Origin: Karstenula rhodostoma CBS 690.94
Taxonomy: Eukaryota > Ascomycota > Dothideomycetes > Pleosporales > Didymosphaeriaceae
Reading direction: 5' to 3'
Assembly (NCBI GenBank): GCA_010093485.1
Contig: MU001510.1
Coordinates: 575,709 to 639,708 of the forward strand
Length of the DNA: 64,000 nucleotides
Under the pieces are notes generated by a model. It had not been told where the DNA came from. It saw only the letters and a program-made list of their open reading frames with translations, and did not search any database. Position numbers and translations under genes: made by a program. This document shows positions 1 to 11,418 of the stretch, in pieces; positions within the stretch are counted from its first letter, which is position 1; every line of letters starts with the position of its first letter.

Positions 1-232
1 CCCATCCCTCCCGGGCGTCCTTACTTATTCTATACTAGATATAAATGAAAATCGCTGAACGCTAGCAAGTAATCGCAAACACCATAAGTGTTTGGCCAAT
101 AGAAGGAAAACCCGAACAATGCAACCGGTAAATGCGTGTGCGGACGTCGATGACAATTTACAGCCAAAGGAAAATTTTGGTAACAGATGATACTGGGGGC
201 ATAGATGGACAGTGAATAAAGGCGCAAGGAGC

Positions 233-2583
233 CTAATTATCTCCACTGTCAATATCCGGCGTCGAAGCTGCACTGTCCACCTCGGGGAGCGAAGGCGGTA
301 TACCACCCATGCTTCTTCTCTTCGACTTCTTGTCCGCGTCGTCTTTCGGTTTGGTAGCCGTGCCGTTGGCATTTGACAAACCCGCTCCGTTGGGAGCGCT
401 GGATGTCGGACTGGCCGCTGCTTTACCCCTACGCGGAGCAACGCTGGAATAGCTTGTGGAGAGCTTCGACGTGCCGTCGGTGGTGTCGGAGGCGTTGGTG
501 AAGTCTTTCCAGCGACGCCAGCCGTCGAAGTCGATGAGGGCTTGCATGCAACCCCATTCCTTGACTTTGCGTTCAAGCCAGACGAAGTTGACAGGCTAAA
601 TGATGGTCAGTGGATAACCCAAAACTAAGGTCGTGAGATGCTCACCTTGGTCAGAAAGTCGTTGCAACCGGCTGCCAACGCTTCGTGCCTGTCGCTCTGC
701 AAAGAGCTGGCCGTGAGTGCCACTATAATGACTGGGCTCTTGAACAAATTCTTTTCACCCAGTTTGTCATCATCCTTCAGATCTCGGTCTACACCTTGGT
801 CTCCAAGCCTGGTGTTGGGTGCTTCGCTACTGCCGCTGCTAAAGACACCAATGCTGTTGATCCTCTCAAGACGTCTGATCTCCCTGGTAGCCTCCAAACC
901 GTCCATGATGGGCAGTTGAATATCCATGAGCACCAAATGGAACCCCCCAACCCTCCACTTCTCAACGGCTTCCTTGCCATTCATTGCTCGCTGCCATCGC
1001 ACCTTCAGACGCTGCATGAAAGCACCCAAGACGCGCAAGTTGATGATGTTGTCTTCCACGATCAGCACGTTGATTGGAGGTACCGAGTTGTCCAGCAAGC
1101 CCGGAGGCAAGCTCGGCGTGTCAATCGATTTCTGCTTCTTACGCTCCTTTCTCGGCTTCGGAGACGATACGCGGGGGGTCGGAGGCGTAGAGTTCTGTCG
1201 CAAGTTTGGATCAACCGGGGCTGGAGGGGTGGGTATGGGCGGGTTCCCAGAAGCAGAGTGCTTATCGGATGCGGAGGAATCTTGTCGGACTCGCTGTGAG
1301 GGCCGGTTGCTCGTCGCGGATTGCGGCACGCCGCCCGTAGGTGAGATTGTGTTTTGGCGGGGGTATTTGGGACGACTAACATGGGTCCTCCTCGTGCCTC
1401 CAGGCGACGGCAGCGGGGGTAGCGTGCCCGTCTGGAGGACGGATATCGAATGCGGCGCTTGTGCGAGGGGGACTCGGGAGGCGGCGGCCATGGGGACGGG
1501 AGATTGGTTGGCTATGGGCATGAGCGGGAAATACTCGGTCTGCACGTGATTCTGCGAATCATCGTGGTGTGCATAGTACTGCGGGACTCGCGGCGAGGGC
1601 TTGGGGGTGCGCGCCCTGATGGGAATGTCGATGATGAGCGCCTCGTGGACCGTCTGGCCACCCGGGAAGTATGCGTCGAGGGTCCTGCACATCTCCTCCT
1701 CTGGGCCCAGGGTGCGCTCCTTGCCCTTCGGGTTGTTGTCGCGCGGCAGTATGCGCAGCGTGAGGTCGGGCGCATCGAAGCTTCGGCCCAGCGAGTTGCC
1801 GTACTTCTTGAGGATCATCTCGCGCACGTCGTCGACGAGGTCATCCTCGCGGATCTGCACCAGCGTCGCCGAGGCGTTTTGGCGCTTGACCCAGATCTTG
1901 CGGTGCAGCATGCTGGCGTTGAAGTTGGGAGCGCCGGCGAAGTAGTCGGAGGCAGTGGATGGACCGGTCGCGGGGGGGTCTGAGGCAAGCAGCGTCTTGA
2001 TAGCGCGTGCATTCGAGGACGCGACGAGCGACTGGCGGCGGGCGGGCGGGGGCCTCGAGCTTGAGGGGGGCTCGGGGGGCTCGGATGGGCCGTCGTCTGA
2101 GCCAGCAGCAGCAGAGTCTGCGGCGTCTGCAGCGAGGGCGGGGAGCGGCGGCGGCTGCGAGGGCGGATGCACAGGCGTGGGCTCCTCGAGCGTGACGGCG
2201 GGACGGGCGGTGGGCGGGCGCGAGGGCGTGGAAGACTCTATCGGCCTGACGTTGTCGTGGCGGTGGTGGTGGTCGTGGTGGTCGCTGGGTCCCTCATGCG
2301 CATGCCGATCCCTCAACTTGGAGCTCTGCGTTTCGGGCCTATCCCCACTGGGCCGAACCACCAGCTCCGACTGCACCATGCGCGTGTCGTCGCCTTCTGC
2401 AGGCACGTCGGACGCGGAGACGGCGGGCAGCTTGGAGAGCGACATGCTCTTGCGCAGGCTGCTCGCCGTGTGGATGCGTTCACTGCCAGCCGACGAGCAC
2501 TGCGACGCCGACGACGAGACGTGGCTCTGGCGACGCAGGAGTTTGGCCCGCGCATGGCTGATGCGCGACCGGATGGTGCTCAT
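233..2583 (-). CDS. ssk1: Ssk1-type response regulator of the HOG stress pathway
   Basis: Two exons, 2583-646 and 595-233, give 766 residues; the 50-bp intron (645-596) has GTGAGC and TTTAG ends. The C-terminal receiver domain starts near residue 502, with the acidic pair in LIVEDN, the phospho-acceptor Asp at about 554 in LMDIQLPIMDG, and the conserved Lys in FLTK at 646, right at the splice junction (FLTK|PVNFVWLE). A charged linker of about 35 residues sits inside the receiver, as is usual in Ssk1. A second conserved block lies mid-protein (MLHRKIWVKR ... CRTLDAYFPGGQTV). The N-terminal third is Ser/Pro-rich and low complexity. The frame stays open to an ATG at 2754, but MSTIRSRISHARAK at 2583 is preferred because the extension is Arg/Pro-rich and looks like leader. 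In the family, Ssk1 takes phosphate from the Ypd1 phosphorelay and, when unphosphorylated, activates the Ssk2/22 MAPKKK. Function is inferred from family. Confidence 0.93.
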
Positions 2584-4153
2584 GGCGGCGAGCACCCGAC
2601 GTCTGCCAGCTGGCAGCCTGGGGCGCGCTCGATGCCGCAGTCGTAGTCGCGGCTGGGGGAGTGCAACGCAACCTGGACGTGTTGGGCGGATCGAGAGGGC
2701 GACGGCGAGGGTCGGAGAAAGAACAACAAGGAAAACGGCTAGTGAGCGTATCAAGGTCAGGTCAGTATAATAAAGTAAATGGACAAGGGAGGGTCAGCAC
2801 ACGCCAGCGTTCGAGGGATGTCGAATCTCGATGGATTTCGCGCGTTGCAATCTCGATTCTGCCATCTCCCATGTCACGCCGTGTCCGCAAAGCTAGCACG
2901 AATCGCGGAGCCTGGCGATAAATAACTGACCTCCAACGCGGCCATGCTGCGTGTCCGCTCTCCACCCACGCTGCTGCTTGCAACGACACGCTGGCTGCAC
3001 GCATACGCCCAGAGACAGCGCGCCGCACTCCTGCTGTCTCGCCCACTGCCTACTGGTTGCAGAGCATGCCACTCCACAAGCACCGCAGGCCAGTCCCCGC
3101 ATCCTGCTGCATGACCCCCTCCGTCGCCATCGCCTCCTCTCCTTGTTGACACCTCTCCAGCAGCACCTCTGCTCAATTGGCCCCCTTTACAGCCTTAGAC
3201 TGCTTCCGAGCTGCGCTACCGCCCGTTCGTCGCCACCGTCCTTCTCCTGCAGAAACCTGAAATGGCGCCACGTCGTCCCCCAATCTTGATATCGGCCCTA
3301 CTGTTTCTCCTGTTCTCCGATATGCCCCTCGACACATGCCCCTCCACCACGGTCCGTCTTCGCAGAGTGATCGGATTCTGTACCTGAAGAGCGAATGCCA
3401 TTAGACTCCGATGGCCAAACCCATCGCTCAGGCAAACGCTCTCAGTGCGCCGAACATCGCCAATTCCCCTCAGAGACACTGCGCTGTCTTTCCGCTTCGG
3501 CTTGTCTCACGTCTACCAACTGCCAAAGCCAGCACACCCACGACTACATACCGAACGCCAGACACGGAATACGCAGATACGGTACCGTATATATGGTCGG
3601 TGCCGTCGGATTTTTATAGACAAGCAGACATCTCCACGGCGCTAGGTAAGACAATCGCAACGCGACGGATGTGACATGGAAAGGCTGCCCACAAGATCGA
3701 CCATATTACGTGATTGACTGAAGACATGGAGCCTTCATCTGCATCGCGTGTTGTGATCTCCATGACCTGATAGAGCAACCCTTATTTGTCTCAGCATACA
3801 GCCCTGGAGATGCTGGAGACACGTGACTGTCTTCTACCCGGGCGGTCGATTCTACGAAAACATCGAGCTAGTAGCGAGTGGATACTATAGTACTCGATTC
3901 AATGCGAGGGTGCTGCATTACCCCTCCTGAAGTAAAACAGTGTACTTGAGCTTTTGACGGGGCATCGTACACAGTGTGCCACCGTTCGACATCACAGCTC
4001 AAAACAAACTCTCAACCTTGCGCTGCGCACACAAGAAAACGCAACCTTTAACTGTCATTGTCAGAAATTGACAAGCATGCTCAGAGCTTAGAGTTTATAC
4101 TGATGTTCAAGTACACGCTCGCCAATTGCTCACCCTAATCCCCCTAACGCTCT
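2584..4153. other. Intergenic region between ssk1 and the CxxC protein gene
   Basis: This is the divergent promoter and leader region of ssk1 and the 4154 gene. All six frames are interrupted and none of the short open frames has recognisable protein character. The part nearest the 4154 gene is CT-rich, as is common in fungal 5' leaders. No RNA gene or repeat was recognised. Confidence 0.5.
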
Positions 4154-5146
4154 ATGCACATTCACCGCTCACCTTCACAAGAGTATCCCCATCATCGTGG
4201 CCACTCTTCACCACCTCGTCACCTTCAGCGCCGCGCCAGCCACCGAAATGGCTCGAGTTTACCCAACAACCGCACACTACGTTCAAGGCACTCCATTGCT
4301 GCTCTTCGTCGCGCCACCTACTTTACAACCGAGTCGACCATCCTCGAATCTATACCCATGGATCAAGATCCGTCATTTCCACCGTTGTCTTTCTCACTAC
4401 TCGCCGCACCCGGCCCCTCGCCCACAACAGCTACCGAAGTTCAACTCTGTCGACCTCCACACCCGGCGCGCGCGCCCTGCGGTGAAAAGCAGGTGGAAGT
4501 GAACCCCAAGCCACCGGAATCGACCATGCGCCGCTCAGATAGTGATATTCACGAAACCGCGCCCTCGCCTCCCTCGACCTCACCACACTCCCTCCGACCC
4601 ACCTCGATCTCGCGCCGCAGATCAGAAGATCAACTGCTACCACCTCTCCAAATCTCCAAAGCCCGACCCAGTATCGCAATCTACCTTCTCCCCGGCATAC
4701 CACCCACGCCCGAAGCCATGCTCCACCCGCTCTCGAACCCGTTCACCCTTCTCTGCGCGGATTGCCACACCCCGCGGCCCCACATCCTCATAGGCCAGGC
4801 TACCGCCGTGTGCCGGACATGTCTCACGGCCTTCAAGAGCGCAGACAGGATGCGCAAGTCACCGCAAAGACGAGGAAGCGTACTCACCAGCTTCCCGCCG
4901 TTGCTCGCTGTGGAGAGCCCCGGGGGCGAAGACGAAGACACGAACGCCGAAGTTGAAGCAGCAACGCGAAAGCTCAGTATCGTCGAGGGCATCACTCGAG
5001 TCTTTGGGATGCTGAGGGGAGGTGCGGGAAAGAGCCGGAGGGGAAGTGAGAGTAGTGTGGAGAGCTGGCGGGGCAGTGGATGTGGTGCGAGTGGCCGGTC
5101 TGCGTCACGGTCGTCGTTCACGTACTCGACGTCTTCTCAAGATTGA
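4154..5146 (+). CDS. Hypothetical protein with paired CxxC motifs
   Basis: A single open frame of up to 330 residues. I do not recognise the family. The central part carries CADC, then 15 residues, then CRTC (C-x2-C-x15-C-x2-C), which could bind a zinc ion; around it is a Pro-rich stretch and the segment LLPGIPPTPEAMLHPLSNPF, the most protein-like part of the sequence. The C-terminus is Ser/Gly/Arg-rich and low complexity. The start is uncertain: in-frame ATGs lie at 4154, 4358 (MDQDPSF) and 4526 (MRRSDSD). The segment before 4358 is His/Arg/Ser-rich and may be leader. No signal peptide or membrane segment is seen. A role in nucleic-acid or protein binding through the Cys pairs would be guesswork. 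Confidence 0.6.
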   Translation: MHIHRSPSQEYPHHRGHSSPPRHLQRRASHRNGSSLPNNRTLRSRHSIAALRRATYFTTESTILESIPMDQDPSFPPLSFSLLAAPGPSPTTATEVQLCRPPHPARAPCGEKQVEVNPKPPESTMRRSDSDIHETAPSPPSTSPHSLRPTSISRRRSEDQLLPPLQISKARPSIAIYLLPGIPPTPEAMLHPLSNPFTLLCADCHTPRPHILIGQATAVCRTCLTAFKSADRMRKSPQRRGSVLTSFPPLLAVESPGGEDEDTNAEVEAATRKLSIVEGITRVFGMLRGGAGKSRRGSESSVESWRGSGCGASGRSASRSSFTYSTSSQD

Positions 5147-5909
5147 TAAGGAGGAAGAGATTACTTTTGGGGGTGGATCGTTTGATACGGCTCGATACTG
5201 CATTGGATTCGTGTTTCGTTCATCCTATCGTTATATGATAAGGGCACAGCTGAATACAGTGCGTCCGCAAGCGGTCAGGTTATATAAAGCAGAGAGTCGC
5301 TCTCTTGTTCCTGTTCTTATTTTTGTTTGGTTGTTTTTACCATCATCATTCAGGTGACACTTGCCTTCAAACATGGTGTGGGCAGATACAATCCCCACGG
5401 GGTAGTCGCTCACTAGCCTTGCGTGCAGGGTACCACCTACCAAACTCCCCCATCACTCCTACAATACACTCCATGGACACCTCCAACAGCTCCCGGTAGC
5501 GAGACTCAGCGCTTTTCACAAATCAACAAGATGGTTAACTGCAAGCAGATGGCATGGAAGAACGTGAGGTTGATCCGGCCCCAACGGCGGGGTGGTTGCA
5601 CCGAATCTGCGGGATGAATTGCGTGCTTGACCAGCAACAGCACGAAGTTCCCACACCTTTCCGCCTCAGGCTCATAATCACAGCCCGGGCGATACCGGCG
5701 CGTACTTTCCACGTTAGCAGCATGATAAGATGCAGTGGCAATACAATGGACCAGTCGATGGGCGTTTAACGGTCTTCTGCATTCGACAAGCATGTCGCAA
5801 GCGGGAGGCGCAATGAGGAATGCTATCATACGACCTAAGAATACATATATGTTGGCTATCGGCCGCGTGTCAGGCTTTGGAGGATTGACTGAGTCGTCCG
5901 GTGCACACC
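5147..5909. other. Intergenic region upstream of the transporter gene
   Basis: Holds the 3' end region of the 4154 gene and the promoter of the transporter-like gene. Short open frames on both strands show no recognisable product. No repeat or RNA gene was seen. Confidence 0.5.
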
Positions 5910-7450
5910 ATGGGGAACCCTCAAACCAACGTCTACTCCGCCGCTGCGGACACTGAGTCCTCCAATGCAAACAATTCGCAAGAAGCCATTGTGAAGCCTA
6001 TCAAGAGCTGGAAAGGGTACCTCTGGGACACCTGGGATTTACCACGAGATCAGCGCCGGTTGCTATTCAAGGTCGACGCCATCGTCTTGACGTTTGCTTC
6101 GGTCAGTGCTCCTCCCCAAGACATACGCCATGTCCTAACTGTTCTGTTTAGCTCGGATACTTTCTCAAAAACTTGGATCAAACCAATGTCAACAATGCTT
6201 TTCTGAGTGGTATGGAGGAGGATCTGAGCATGTACGGAAATCAACTCGTCACAAGCACATCGATCTGGACTGTGGGCTACGTGATTGGCCAAATCCCCTC
6301 GAACCTCTTGCTGACGAGAGTGAGCCCAAGATGGGTCATTCCTGCGGTATGTCATCCCAAGCTCGACGAAGCTGCTTCCGATGTTGACTTGATGCGATAG
6401 CTCGAGGTTGGTTGGGGCATTGCTACGTTTTGTACCGCAGCTGTCAAAAACTACAGAGAGTTGTATGCATTACGATTTCTGGTTGGTTTCTTCGAGTAAG
6501 TGCAGTCCAGACTAGCCCACAACGATCCGACGTGGAACTTACTGACCACTCTCCAGATCCGGTTTCTATCCTGGAATCCACTACCTCCTAGGATCATGGT
6601 ACACGCCGCAAGAGCTCGGCAAACGCGCCATGATCTTCTGGCTCGCCGGAACCATAGGCACCATGTTCTCTGGCTTTCTCCAAGCCGCCGCATACACGAA
6701 TCTCCACAACGTCCATGGACTCTCGGGCTGGCGCTGGCTATTCATCGTCGACGGCATCATCACGATGCCTCTCGCCCTGCTCGGATTCGTCTTCTTCCCC
6801 AACCTTCCCCAAGGCGGCAAGAAAACCTGGTGGACGAGCGACGCCGAGCACGAGCTCTCCGTCAACCGCATGAAAGCCATCGGCCGCGCGGGGAAGCAGC
6901 CCTGGACCCGCACCAAAGCAAAGCGCGTGCTCCTCAGCTGGCACACGTACTTGCTCCCACTCCTCTACGTCATCTGGAACAACGGCTTCCCGCAGCCAGC
7001 CATGGGCTTCTGGCTCAAGAGCTTCAACAAGAAACCCTACCCCTCTACAACGACATCGCCGGCCGCAAGGTCCTCTACTGGCTCAGCTTCCTCGGCAACG
7101 GCGCTGGCCCCCTCATCCTCTCGTGGATCAACGAAATCTGCTCCGCTGACACGGAAAAGCGCGCCCTGCTCGTCGCCGCGGGTAACGATCTCGCCTATGT
7201 CGTGCAGGCTGTGGCGCCTAACTTTGTCTGGAAGACGACGGATTTTCCGAGAGCGTATAAGGGGTATACGTGGAGTTTGGTCATGCAGGTGCTGTTGATT
7301 GTGTGGACGGCCGCGATTCAGGTGCTGCTGTGGAGGGATAGGAGGGCGGAGGCGAAGAGGGGGGTGGACGGGGTTGTGGAGGAGCGGGAGCGGGAGCGTG
7401 AGCGTGAGGCGGAGCGTGAGGCGGAGGCGGTGGATGAGAGGAAGGTGTAG
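5910..7450 (+). pseudogene. Liz1/Fen2-like MFS transporter, internally deleted and frameshifted
   Basis: Exons 5910-6101, 6152-6346, 6401-6495 and from 6557 splice cleanly and encode the first half of an anion:cation symporter of the Dal5/Liz1 (pantothenate permease) group: DTWDLPRDQRRLLFKVDA, YFLKNLDQTNVNNAF, the SGFYPG segment and a central loop. After FNKKPYP (about 7040) the frame is lost. In frame it runs on as low-complexity residues to a stop near 7298; the family sequence resumes in the next frame as LYNDIAGRKVLYW ... SWINEICSADTEKRALL and continues to a stop at 7448-7450. Roughly 50-70 residues usually found here (about two membrane spans and the loop between them) are absent, so the lesion is a deletion that is not a multiple of three. 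No GT..AG intron can bridge it. Either a pseudogene, a strain-specific null, or an assembly error; the remainder shows little other decay, so the break would be recent. Confidence 0.75.
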
Positions 7451-7934
7451 GAGACGCGGTGGGATGGCAGGGGATAGGCGTGTCGTTGGGAGGGTATGTC
7501 AACCGGAGGAACACGGGATGGCATTGCACTGCGTCTTGGGGGTGATAGAAAGCAGTTCGTGGATAGACTTGAGTCATTTCGAGATGGACGGACTTCGGCC
7601 TTCCTCGGGATACATGACAGCGATAAATGAGAACAGCGCGTCGACGAAGTGGGATAGCATGAGCACTACAAGATAAAAAAGCAACAGTTCGATCATTGAT
7701 TCGTTTCATTGCATTGTTTGTTGGGGTGTCTACATACAGTCCAATCCCAGTCCAGTCCAGTTCGTCCATCTGTCCATCCATCCGTATTCCAAACACGTCA
7801 TCTCATCGCTATGGTATCATTACACTGCACAGTCAATATGCACGAGCCACTTCAAAGCAATCTTAACATCGTCGCTTGCTCGCATAAAAAAATCCCAAAC
7901 TCCATACATGCCTCAGCACTCATCAGGTTCGCGC
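7451..7934. other. Convergent intergenic region
   Basis: Shared 3' region between the transporter gene (+) and the single-pass membrane protein gene (-). Contains short tandem tracts such as repeated TCCAG and TCCAT units near 7745-7785. No coding potential was recognised. Confidence 0.5.
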
Positions 7935-9503
7935 CTAAGCATCGCTATCGCTCAATGAATCCCGCCTGACAGTGCGCACGCCTCCACGTCGATAGCCAGC
8001 CATGACGTCGCGGCTGCCGCGCTCCTCGCGCCTCGGAGCCCGCGGCGCACCCATCTGGCTCACGCTGTCGTTGGGGGCGACGCTGCCGGCGGTGCTGAGG
8101 CCGGGGATGTGGCACGGGTAGGCCATGGTGCCGCGGACGTCGCCGTTGGCAGCGGTGAAGATGTCTGAGGCGTTTGAGGGGCCGGTGCGGGAGGAGCGGT
8201 GCTGCTTGCGAGGGGACTGGGAGGATGGGCGAGAGCGCGACTCGTGGCGGGGGCGCGACTGGGAGCGCGAGGCACGGGTGCGCTCTGCGTTGGGGCGGTA
8301 GTCAGAGTAGTAGGAGGATTCTGCGGCTACTGAAGGAGCGGGAGCGGGGGCCGCACGCGACTTGGTCTTGGTGTGCGAGACGTCGGTCTTATTGTGTGAG
8401 ACGTCGGTGCGGTCGTCGCCGGTGGTGAAAGAGTACGCAGCGGAAGGGGGAGCACGGCGGGAAGAGCCTCGAGCCGGGGCGGGAGCGGGAACAGGAGCGG
8501 GAGCCTCAGAGGGAGCAGTGTACTCCGTCTTGGGGGCGTCGTAGGTGTATTCGCTTTCGAGGGCGGTGTACTCTGTCCTGGCAGGCCCACCGATCTCAGA
8601 GGGCGCAACTTCCGACTTGGCCTTCTTTGCCTTCTTCTGCTCGACCTTCTTCTCCTTTGCGGCTTGCTTCTCGGCTTCCCTTGCGGCTTTTGCTTCGGCG
8701 GCAGCGGTCTTTGCGGCTTCCTTTTCGGCGAGCTTGGCTTTGCGCATGCGTTCCCTGGCACGCATCTCCTTGGCTTTGGCTTCCTTCTTCTTGTCCTTCT
8801 CAGGCTTCTTTTCCTTGTCCTTGACGAGCGGGCGGCCGGAGACGTTGGAACCCAGCTCGGAGGGCTCGGTGCCGGTAGCAGAGTAGTCGGTGTACATGCC
8901 GTCAGCTTGTCGGTTGATGCCGCCAACCTGGGCAGGGCGCTCGTCGCGGTATTCACGCAGATCGGGGTCTTTGTAGTCGTTGTCATGCTCGCGACGCTTC
9001 TTCTTCTTCTTTTCTCCGTCACCGCCACGGATACCGAAGTTGCGGCGGCTCTTGCCCTCTTCGACCTCACGCATCTCGCTGACAGTCGTGCCCGTCTCAT
9101 CGGTGTATCCCACGCTGGTCGGGGCACCATAGGTGCCGCCGTGGACGACACTGCCTCCACCGAGCCTGGTGCTCTTCGTCGCGTTACTGAGTGTTTTTCC
9201 GTCTGGTCCCTTGCGGCGCAGCACGGTCGACTTGTAGTCCTCCCAGTCGTCCTGCTGCCATTTGAAGCCACCGTTCTTGGCACGGAAGAAGAACCACAGC
9301 GCCGTCATGGACATGCCGATGCCGATGAAGGCAAACAGGAGCTGGAACCATACGTTGTTGTAGGCCCGCGGGTCCTTTGCGCCGTCGGCCGGGTTGACAC
9401 CACGGTCCGCTCGCTTCGCCAGGTGGATGTCATGGACAGCCACGGGCGAGAAGCCATCCAGGTTGGAGAGGATTGTGAGTGGGGAGAGCGGTGAAGGCGC
9501 CAT
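7935..9503 (-). CDS. Single-pass membrane protein with charged cytoplasmic-type tail
   Basis: One exon; start chosen at MAPSPLSPLT (9503) rather than the Arg-rich extension from 9593, giving 522 residues. One hydrophobic segment is visible at about residues 51-73 (VWFQLLFAFIGIGMSMTALW), preceded by an LAKR dibasic and followed by the well-conserved-looking stretch FKWQQDDWEDYKSTVLRRKG and SNATKSTRLGGGSV. Residues of about 240-310 are almost pure Lys/Glu/Ala (repeated KEKK, AKEMRARER, AEAKAAREAEK) and probably form a long charged helix or coiled coil; the C-terminus is Ser/Arg/Pro-rich. I recognise the membrane-proximal block as a pattern of uncharacterised filamentous-fungal proteins but cannot name a function. 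The layout suggests a short N-terminal outside or lumenal part and a long cytoplasmic tail. Confidence 0.8.
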   Translation of the reverse strand: MAPSPLSPLTILSNLDGFSPVAVHDIHLAKRADRGVNPADGAKDPRAYNNVWFQLLFAFIGIGMSMTALWFFFRAKNGGFKWQQDDWEDYKSTVLRRKGPDGKTLSNATKSTRLGGGSVVHGGTYGAPTSVGYTDETGTTVSEMREVEEGKSRRNFGIRGGDGEKKKKKRREHDNDYKDPDLREYRDERPAQVGGINRQADGMYTDYSATGTEPSELGSNVSGRPLVKDKEKKPEKDKKKEAKAKEMRARERMRKAKLAEKEAAKTAAAEAKAAREAEKQAAKEKKVEQKKAKKAKSEVAPSEIGGPARTEYTALESEYTYDAPKTEYTAPSEAPAPVPAPAPARGSSRRAPPSAAYSFTTGDDRTDVSHNKTDVSHTKTKSRAAPAPAPSVAAESSYYSDYRPNAERTRASRSQSRPRHESRSRPSSQSPRKQHRSSRTGPSNASDIFTAANGDVRGTMAYPCHIPGLSTAGSVAPNDSVSQMGAPRAPRREERGSRDVMAGYRRGGVRTVRRDSLSDSDA

Positions 9504-10330
9504 CGTGGGCCGCTGCTCGATGCGGTGGTTGCGACGCAGGCGGCTTCTTACTGGTGGTGTGCGTCGAAGTCGAAAGGGTACAGCGAGAGGCAACTAGCAG
9601 AAATGGTCAGGTGCAATGGTCTGTAGTGATGGGGGGTGGTTTGGGGAGAGGGTGGAGCTGGCGCGCCCCTAGAACTTCTCTTTGGTGGTGATGTGGCTGG
9701 TCGCGTCTCGCGGTGGTTGGGGAGGCTGGGAAGTGACGCCATGCAAATAAACACGCTATCCCCGGGGTGACGCGCGCGGACCCGCTGGGGTTTCAGAACA
9801 CCAACACCAACCACGACTGCGCGAACATGGATCTGTTGGCCATCGCATAATAATATAATCCCCTGCAGGCAGAAGGGAAGTATTGTCTTTGTACGCGTTA
9901 CATGTGTTGCTCTAGCCTAACACAACTTAGTACTGGAGAGTATAGCTCTTAAAAATGTGGCCAGTTATCTTTATTAACCTTACTTGGTCATGTAGAGTAA
10001 CTACGATGCGTCGAAAGAGTGTTTGAGAAGCCCTTTGAAGATGCATCGCTCGAGGGAAGACTCGTGGAAACAAAGTAGAGAGACTGCTAGAAGTAATGTC
10101 GAATATGGTAGGCGCGGAGGCTCATTGCCATTCAGACCTCTTAAAGTAGGAGCTCCAGCAGTGCCTCCCACTTTGCTTTCAGCTAGGTCATGCGTGGACC
10201 TGCTGTCTCCGTCCTTTCCGAAATATAGTTGTCGTCTTCCGAAAAAGCTTTGCGTATCAACGCTTTCTCATTTCTTCAAATTCCAATCCTACTATCCCCT
10301 TCACCAACCTCAGCCCGACAGCGCGACAAA
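9504..10330. other. Divergent promoter region
   Basis: Separates the membrane-protein gene (-) from the gene at 10331 (+). No recognisable coding content. The last 60 bases before 10331 are CT-rich and end CGACAAAATG, a typical fungal translation-start context. Confidence 0.5.
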
Positions 10331-11418
10331 ATGATGCCCCAATGTGGGCGGGGCGGCTGTATGTTGTGCACCGGTCAACCCCAGCCATATTCCCAGGTAT
10401 TCAGTGAGTGCTCAAGTCCTATAAGAAGTCGCTTTAGCTGCCCTAGCTTTATTGACCCAAGAAGCCAAGGCCTGTAGAACACGACGCATGCAACGCTACA
10501 CATGGCGCGTCGAACATTCGGGTTCAGGTGCACTTTTCGATCCGACCACCCGGACTATAAAAGCTGCACGACGGTTCATTCAGAGCCCGACCGATGCGGA
10601 AGCGCGGCAGGCAGTAACCCGGCATCTTGCAGAGCAACCCTGGCCGTCTCCTTATATATCATTGAGCCTGTCGCTGATGTGGGCTCTGAATTATGCACAC
10701 ACAAAGAAGAGACAAGGTTGTCAGCAGATCCGCATCTTGCTTATCGACACCTGGGGGCTTGGGTATAACTTTCCATGTCGAGTTTGGCCGGCGAGTCCTC
10801 TGGTCAACCTACTCCAGATCCCGATACTGGACTTGGAGTGGCGTGGCGACCCCTACCACGAATACTTGGTCGAGAGCGAGATCCCGGCGCAAGCCATACT
10901 AGGCTTTTTGGATATCGGGTTCGTCGGCAACCGCTTCCAAGATGAGCGCTTGCACATGCTGTTTCCAGTGCTGTCGTACATACACCCACAAGAACTTGTT
11001 CCAATTCTTACCTCACTGGAGCGTTGCCGACAGCCTTTTATTGACAAGCAAAAGTACTTCTTGACCCGCGAGCATGCTGATTCGGCTTATGAGCTCGCGG
11101 ACGAGCTGCTGTCCCGCGGGTGCGGATTTACGGCCAAGGATCACTTCGCGATTACGGTCATGCTTCTTTCTCTGATGCCCCGAACATGGCTCGGCAGCGG
11201 GGTCGTCCGATTAAGGGTGCTCTTCGACAGTGCGTGGTTCTGCTTCTATAATTGTGACCATGTTATATCGCTGACAAATACCAGATATCCGGTGCCCGCA
11301 CCATTATCGATATCATCTGAGCACCATTCCTATCGACCCTCGGATGGTTGACCTGCTGGAGTACGTCGTGGGTATGCGGTGTCTTGATATTGCACCCTGG
11401 TATAGAAGAGAACTCTGA
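10331..11418 (+). CDS. Hypothetical fungal protein, DUF7587-like
   Basis: The core is an open frame with RYTWRVEHSGSGALFDP near its start and ALNYAHTKKRQGCQQIRILLID, a pattern I associate with an uncharacterised fungal domain (DUF7587-like; tentative). An intron at 11230-11284 (GTGCGT..CCAG) joins this to a last exon, 11285-11418, encoding HLSTIPIDPRMVDLLEYVVG and a stop. This reads much better than the unspliced tail and keeps frame. At the 5' end, exon 10331-10403 (MMPQCGRGGCM) can be joined by a 43-bp intron (10404-10446) in phase, giving 329 residues; this intron is short with a weak branch site, so the start could instead be the ATG at 10488 (291 residues). No signal peptide. Function unknown; it lies next to a secreted oxidoreductase gene. 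Confidence 0.62.
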
